64,000 nucleotides of DNA from an uncultured Collinsella sp. (GTDB lineage: Bacteria; Actinomycetota; Coriobacteriia; Coriobacteriales; Coriobacteriaceae), in assembly GCA_902491565.1 (NCBI GenBank), contig CABUIE010000003.1:1-64000 (forward strand), read 5' to 3'. The notes beneath the pieces are model-generated. The model was not told where the DNA came from, ran no database searches, and worked only from the letters and a program-made list of their open reading frames with translations. Within the stretch, counting starts at the first letter, position 1; every line of letters begins with the position of its first letter. The translations under genes were made by a program, and so were the position numbers. Positions 59,586-64,000 of this stretch are shown piece by piece.

Positions 59586-62303
59586 TCAGTTGTTATTGCC
59601 ACCATCGAGCAATGCCTCAAAATCCTTTGCCTGCATGGGGCGGTAGTAGAGGAAGCCCTGAGCGTAGCGGGCGCCCATTTGTCGTAGCATGTTCGCCTGC
59701 TCATTTGTCTCGACGCCTTCAACCACGACGGGCAGATGGAGCGACTGCGCCATTTCGAGCATCGATGAAATGATTTGCGTGCTGCGGCCTTGATCGCGGT
59801 CGGTGGGCACAAAGGTGCGGTCGAGCTTGATGACGTCGACGTTGACGTTCTTGAGCATCGCGAGCGTGGACTGACCGGTGCCAAAATCGTCCATATAGGT
59901 CGAGAAGCCGCGGGTGTGCAGATCTGCGGTCAGCTTATCCACGGCCTCGGATTCTCCCGTATAAGCCGTCTCGGTGATCTCGATACGCATGAGCTCGGGC
60001 GGTAGGTTGTATTGGGCGGCGAGCGCCCCCATATGTTCGGCAACGTCGCAGGCAAGAATGTCCACGCGAGACACATTAAGCGAGACCGGAACCACGCGAA
60101 GACCGCGATCGAGACGCTCGCGAAGCCATATGGCGACACCCTGCCAAATGTACTTGTCGAGCGTTACTACAAAGCCGCTTTCCTCGAGTGCGGGGATAAA
60201 CGTTGCGGGCGAAATGAGAGAGCCGTCCTTGTCAATCCAGCGTGTAAGAGCCTCGGCGCCAATGATCTTGCCGGTTTCCATATCGACCTGGGGCTGAAGG
60301 TAGTACGTGATGCGGCCGTTTGAAAGTGCGTACTGGAATTCGGTCAGCGTGCGGTGGAACGCGACTTCGCGCTCGTACTCCGCAGGACAGAAAATGGCAA
60401 TGCGCTCCTTGAAGTCGTTTTTTGCGCGCCGATTGGTAAACATGGCCTTTGCCTGCGCATCGATGGTGATCTCCTCATTGGAGTCGATGGGGTAAACGCC
60501 CATGGACGGCCAAAAACCTACGCCGTCATCATGCCTGGCTACTGCCTCGCGAACGCGGTTGTAGATTTGATGGACGGTGATGTGCTTAAAGGGGATGAGT
60601 GCGCAAAAGTCATCTTGGCCCCAGTACCCTGCGACGCCCATATCGGCATTCTCGACGTCCTTGAGGACCGTGCCCACATCGGCGAGTACGCGGTCGCCCT
60701 CGGCCTGGCCGTGCCATTCATTAAACAGGCGCATGTGACCCATGTCGACGGTGGCGATGCACCAGGTGTCGTCGCGCCTTGCCTCGAGAAATGCGTTGGC
60801 GCGCCGCATAAACTCGCTGGGTCGATAGAGGCCCGTGAGCGAGTCGATACGTTCGGCGATGGCGCTTTTGCGCTCCGCCTCGGGTATGGGGAGGCTGTCG
60901 TTGGGAACAAGCCCGCCGGCCGTGCGAAGGCGACGGTCGAGTTCGCCTAAAACGGCGGTCGCTTGATGGGTTAAGTGCTCGTAAAAGGCCGGGACGACAA
61001 GGCAGACGGGAGTAATGGTGTCGCCTGCGATTTGAACAGGAGCGAAAACGGCCTCTTTAAGGTGGCGGGCCAGTTGCTCGAATGCCTCGTGGTCCAAGTC
61101 GTTGCTGAGCACGACGAACTGGACGCTTCGTGAACGGTAGACCCGGCTCCTGCCGCGGGTGATCGACAGCATGCGGCCTGCGTATTCGGCAAGCATGTTG
61201 TCGACAGCCTCGGCCCCGTAGAGCTCGTTGAGCTTTGTCGTGCCACGAACGCGCACCGCTATAAGCCCTGTCTCGCAACGATCGCGGCGGCAGGCATCGA
61301 TAGCGTTGATCAGCATACGCTGCGTTCCGAGGCCCGTGGCGGCGTCGACGGTCTCGGCAAGTGAGTGGTTGACAAGTTCGCCGACATAGAGCGAGGGGGC
61401 ATTTCCGTCGCCGTCGATGCGAAACCCGCGAGCACGGCAGAGAACGTAGTCACCCGCGGCATTGCGCATGCGGTACTGCATGACGCGGCGGCGTTTGGAG
61501 CCGTTAAAGATCTGGTTGATGTCGTTGGCGTAGGCCTCGAGGTCATCGGGATGGACACGCGTTTTCCAGAAATCGCGGCAGCTGTCTATGTGCTCCGAAG
61601 GAAGACCGAGATCGCGCAAGGCACCTTGCGACCAAAGGGTGCGGTCCTTGTCCAAGTTCTCGATAAAGAAATAGCGGCCTTCGTTGAGCATCGAAAAGGC
61701 GTCGAAAATACGGTCGCTTATTTCGAAGTCGTCGGTGTGGACTTGCGCGATATTACGTCGATCAAGATGCATGGCATGACGTAGCTTGTAGTCGTACATG
61801 CGATGGTCGGCATCGAGCGTCATGCGATTGGAGGCTTCGCCCAGGGCGGGGTCGGCGTGTGCCACTCCGTAGCTAAACGAGTGGGGCATCTCGGAATCGT
61901 TGTTTTTGAGCAGGATCGTTCGGCAGTGTTCCAGACGTTCGGCGAGGTCGTCCTCGGTCGCAATCGTAGATAGGATGGCAAACTCGTCGCCTCCCAGACG
62001 AAATGCCGCCTCGTCTACCTTCATATACAGCTTGAGATAAAGGCTTACCTGCAAGATATAGCGGTTGCCCTCGTCATGGCCAAAGACATCGTTGCAGTGC
62101 TTGAGATTGTCGATATCGATGAACGCCATGGTAACGGGAGCGTCCTGCTCCCAGAGCTCCTCGAGGGAACGGGCAAAGCCGCCGCGGTTGCCAAGTCCGG
62201 TAAGCTGGTCGGTAAAGGCGGTCCTAATCAGATCATCCTGACGCTCGAGAAGGTCGCGGACGGTCTTTTCGAGCGTTTCGGTGTAATTGCTGACAGTTTC
62301 CAT
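59586..62303 (-). CDS. GGDEF/PAS/GGDEF-like/GGDEF-like/EAL cyclic-di-GMP enzyme
   Basis: A 905-residue protein without membrane segments. The first GGDEF domain is intact (RLGGDEF, GGDEF at 104-108). A PAS-like region (about 200-320) and a degenerate GGDEF (VYRSRSVQFVVLSND) follow. A third GGDEF-like domain has WGQDDFCAL near 562. The C-terminal EAL domain (EAL at 684-686 in GAEALTRW, then VSLNVSR, MRIEITETAY, DDFGTGQSTL, VIKLDR) keeps the catalytic motifs and should cleave cyclic di-GMP. Its N-terminal half is homologous to the neighbour at 57929-59458. Net activity could be synthesis or breakdown. Confidence 0.9.
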   Translation of the reverse strand: METVSNYTETLEKTVRDLLERQDDLIRTAFTDQLTGLGNRGGFARSLEELWEQDAPVTMAFIDIDNLKHCNDVFGHDEGNRYILQVSLYLKLYMKVDEAAFRLGGDEFAILSTIATEDDLAERLEHCRTILLKNNDSEMPHSFSYGVAHADPALGEASNRMTLDADHRMYDYKLRHAMHLDRRNIAQVHTDDFEISDRIFDAFSMLNEGRYFFIENLDKDRTLWSQGALRDLGLPSEHIDSCRDFWKTRVHPDDLEAYANDINQIFNGSKRRRVMQYRMRNAAGDYVLCRARGFRIDGDGNAPSLYVGELVNHSLAETVDAATGLGTQRMLINAIDACRRDRCETGLIAVRVRGTTKLNELYGAEAVDNMLAEYAGRMLSITRGRSRVYRSRSVQFVVLSNDLDHEAFEQLARHLKEAVFAPVQIAGDTITPVCLVVPAFYEHLTHQATAVLGELDRRLRTAGGLVPNDSLPIPEAERKSAIAERIDSLTGLYRPSEFMRRANAFLEARRDDTWCIATVDMGHMRLFNEWHGQAEGDRVLADVGTVLKDVENADMGVAGYWGQDDFCALIPFKHITVHQIYNRVREAVARHDDGVGFWPSMGVYPIDSNEEITIDAQAKAMFTNRRAKNDFKERIAIFCPAEYEREVAFHRTLTEFQYALSNGRITYYLQPQVDMETGKIIGAEALTRWIDKDGSLISPATFIPALEESGFVVTLDKYIWQGVAIWLRERLDRGLRVVPVSLNVSRVDILACDVAEHMGALAAQYNLPPELMRIEITETAYTGESEAVDKLTADLHTRGFSTYMDDFGTGQSTLAMLKNVNVDVIKLDRTFVPTDRDQGRSTQIISSMLEMAQSLHLPVVVEGVETNEQANMLRQMGARYAQGFLYYRPMQAKDFEALLDGGNNN

Positions 62304-62627
62304 GTTCTAAGCGGCTTTCTGAGGTCGGGGCGGATTGCGTCGGGCGAGCTCGTTGTGTACACGTATCGTTGTTCGGCGTTTTGCGTGCATCCAGGCCCCC
62401 GCCTTGCTGCGTTGTTGAGTTACTTTGCCGGCTAATGTTCGCTGTTGATAACAGCTGGGTAGTGTAAACAACAATACCCAATTATATATGGGTGCACATG
62501 CTGTGGGCGGCTATTGTTCGACAAGCGGTAGCGCGACGATGCGATGCTTGATAAAAATGCGACTGGGGCGGTATATGTTGACGGGTATACTTGTTCCGTT
62601 TGAATTTGCGGGGACGGAGATGGTCGC
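62304..62627. other. intergenic region between cyclic-di-GMP gene and patatin gene
   Basis: Divergent promoter region. A TTGACG and a nearby TATACT (about 62578-62590) lie upstream of the patatin start. An AT-rich stretch (62440-62500, AACAACAATACCC and TTATATATGGG) could hold the promoter of the GGDEF/EAL gene. No gene or repeat was found. Confidence 0.4.
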
Positions 62628-63497
62628 ATGGCACAGTCAAATATGATGCGCACGGTGGGGCTGGCGCTCGAAGGAGGCGGCTACCGCGGTATGTATACGG
62701 CGGGCGTGCTCGACGTTTGGATGGAGCACGGTTTGACCTGCGACCATATGGTGGGTGTCTCGGCGGGCGCGGCGTTTGGCTACAACTTTAAATCGCGGCA
62801 GATTGGACGCGCCATTCGCTACAACAAGGCATATTGTGCCGATAAGCGCTATGCGGGTGTAGCAAGCTGGCTGCGGACTGGAGACATGTTCAATGCCGAT
62901 TTTGCCTATCATGAGGTGCCCATCGAGCGCGATCCCATCGACCTGGAGGCATATCGCGCCTGCCCCATGCGGTTTACGTGCGTGTGTACCGATATCGAGA
63001 CGGGCAAGGCCGTCTATCACGACCTGCCTTATGGCGATGAGCGCGATATCGAGTGGATCCGGGCGTCGTCGGCTATTCCTGTGGCGACGCGTCCCGTTGC
63101 TATTGACGGACATAAGTATCTGGATGGTGGCGTGGCTGATTCTATTCCCAGCGCATGGCTGTTTGCGCAGGGGTATGACCGAAACATCGTGGTACTCACG
63201 CAGCCGGCGGGCTTTGTGAAGCAGCCCAACAGCGTGATGCCCATGCTGCGGCGCGTGTTCCGTCACTACCCGGAGTTTGTCGCAGCGCTTGAGCATCGGC
63301 ATGAGGTCTACAATGCCACGCTCGATGACTTAGCACGTCGCGAGGCTGCCGGCGAAATCTTTGTGGTGCGGCCGAGCGAATCGGTGAAGGTACCGTCGCT
63401 GTGCCGTGAACCGGATGAGCTCGAGCGTATCTATCAGATCGGTCGGCGCGATGCGGAGGCGACCTTGCCGGCGTTGGAAGCGTATCTGGCGGGGTAA
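62628..63497 (+). CDS. patatin-like phospholipase family protein
   Basis: A 289-residue lipid hydrolase-like protein. The oxyanion hole ALEGGGYRGMYTAGVL, nucleophile elbow GVSAGA (catalytic Ser) and catalytic Asp in YLDGGVADS form a complete patatin dyad. SSAIPVATRPV is the usual conserved segment before the Asp. It lacks a signal peptide, so it acts inside the cell. Bacterial relatives (YjjU/YlbK type) have about 280-320 residues. GGAG lies 7-8 bases before the ATG. Confidence 0.92.
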   Translation: MAQSNMMRTVGLALEGGGYRGMYTAGVLDVWMEHGLTCDHMVGVSAGAAFGYNFKSRQIGRAIRYNKAYCADKRYAGVASWLRTGDMFNADFAYHEVPIERDPIDLEAYRACPMRFTCVCTDIETGKAVYHDLPYGDERDIEWIRASSAIPVATRPVAIDGHKYLDGGVADSIPSAWLFAQGYDRNIVVLTQPAGFVKQPNSVMPMLRRVFRHYPEFVAALEHRHEVYNATLDDLARREAAGEIFVVRPSESVKVPSLCREPDELERIYQIGRRDAEATLPALEAYLAG

Positions 63498-63508
63498 GGG
63501 TCGCATGC

Positions 63509-63554
63509 GGAAAGCGCATCCCGGAATGGAGGTCCAAACTGGGATGCGCTTTCC
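63509..63554. terminator. long hairpin after patatin gene
   Basis: Perfect 14-bp stem GGAAAGCGCATCCC / GGGATGCGCTTTCC with an 18-base loop. No T-run follows. It lies between converging genes. Confidence 0.5.
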
Positions 63555-63598
63555 ATTGCTGAAGATATGAGGCCGCGAATAAGCTGCTCGGCCTATGC

Positions 63599-64000
63599 CT
63601 ATGCCTGCTGCCAGGTGTCGACGAGCTCCTTGGCGGCGGCGTAGGGGTCGTCGGCACTGCAGACAGCGCTCACCACAAAGAAGCCATCGACGCCGGTGGC
63701 CTTGAGCTGCGGCAGGTCGGCCGTCTTGACGCCGCCGCCCACCACGATGGGCACGGGGCTTGCCGCGTGGAGTGCGGCCAGGTCCTCAAAGCTCTTGGTG
63801 ATGATGGAGCCATCGGCTGCGCGTCCGCAGTCGCGCTTGGTCTCGGTCTCGTGGAGCGGGCCGATGCCCAGGTAGTCGACCAGGCTCATGTCGGCGGTCT
63901 TGACGTACTCGAGCATCTCCTCGCAACGGGCCGAAAGGCCCACGATGGCATCGGGGCCCAAAAGTTTGCGGCAGACCTCGACGGGAATATCGCTCTGGCC
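63599..64000 (-). CDS. thiE: thiamine-phosphate synthase, 3' part (cut by window edge)
   Basis: The frame stays open to the end of the window, so the N-terminus is missing. The visible 133 residues begin GQSDIPVEVCRKLLGPDAIV and continue with VGLSARC, VDYLGIGPLHETETKRDCG (the TxTK-like diphosphate region), PVPIVVGGGVKTADLPQL and FFVVSAVCSADDP. These are the standard C-terminal motifs of ThiE, which joins the pyrimidine and thiazole halves of thiamine phosphate. The remainder and any thi operon lie beyond 64000. Confidence 0.9.
   Translation of the reverse strand, partial: GQSDIPVEVCRKLLGPDAIVGLSARCEEMLEYVKTADMSLVDYLGIGPLHETETKRDCGRAADGSIITKSFEDLAALHAASPVPIVVGGGVKTADLPQLKATGVDGFFVVSAVCSADDPYAAAKELVDTWQQA

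Overview
The window looks like chromosomal DNA from a Collinsella-like member of the Coriobacteriia. I infer this from the GC-rich coding sequence with AAGGAG-type ribosome sites, the gene set (EFR1-type ferredoxin, CD1871A-type CXXC protein with a NapH-like ferredoxin, TetM-like housekeeping GTPase, several large hybrid sensors, many small transporters) and the many short palindromic repeats. No database search was possible, so the genus is an inference. I recognised no rRNA, tRNA, complete insertion sequence, prophage or CRISPR-Cas locus.

Layout. 0.1-4.1 kb: an OmpR-type two-component system divergent from a membrane and extracytoplasmic redox operon (48-residue CXXC protein, NapH-like Fe-S membrane protein, TlpA-like lipoprotein). 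4.3-7.6 kb: a MacB-like ABC fusion. 7.6-9.4 kb: a membrane protein bracketed by two large inverted-repeat elements. 9.6-12.5 kb: flavodoxin, aldo/keto reductase and a divergent LysR. 12.5-19.3 kb: Dus, a toxin-antitoxin-like island between two copies of a composite repeat, glutaredoxin, an XRE/zinc-ribbon/TipAS regulator, TrmO and a MalY-like lyase. 19.4-26 kb: two solute-sensing hybrid histidine kinases, one with a separate binding lipoprotein and one with the sensors fused. 26-32.4 kb: ion channels, LOG-family protein, EFR1 ferredoxin, an EamA transporter and a GntR/ABC operon. 32.5-32.8 kb: a very regular array of alternating 15-mers every 40 bp. 32.9-46.2 kb: translation, tRNA and rRNA modification and repair genes (PrfC, VUT, Ung, RlmA, RsmJ, TetM-like GTPase) with EamA, MATE, LysR and GNAT genes.

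46.2-54.9 kb is the most accessory-looking part. Two paralogous AAA+ ATPases, each preceded by three helically phased direct repeats, flank a UvrA2-like protein. They are followed by a serine recombinase and an AT-richer cluster of lipoprotein, DUF4230 protein and an unrecognised protein. 54.9-64 kb holds TrmL, a CobW-family GTPase, an ArsC-like protein lacking the usual cysteine, a flavodoxin-fold reductase, two cyclic-di-GMP enzymes, a patatin-like protein and a ThiE gene cut by the window edge.

Non-coding structure is unusually rich. I distinguish five repeat classes: (A) palindromes at gene 3' ends, (B) TAGTCATT...AATGACTA elements, (C) a strong hairpin always following B, (D) large elements with perfect but copy-specific arms, and the 40-bp alternating array. 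The array, the D elements and the phased repeats of the AAA+ genes are the best candidates for something undescribed.
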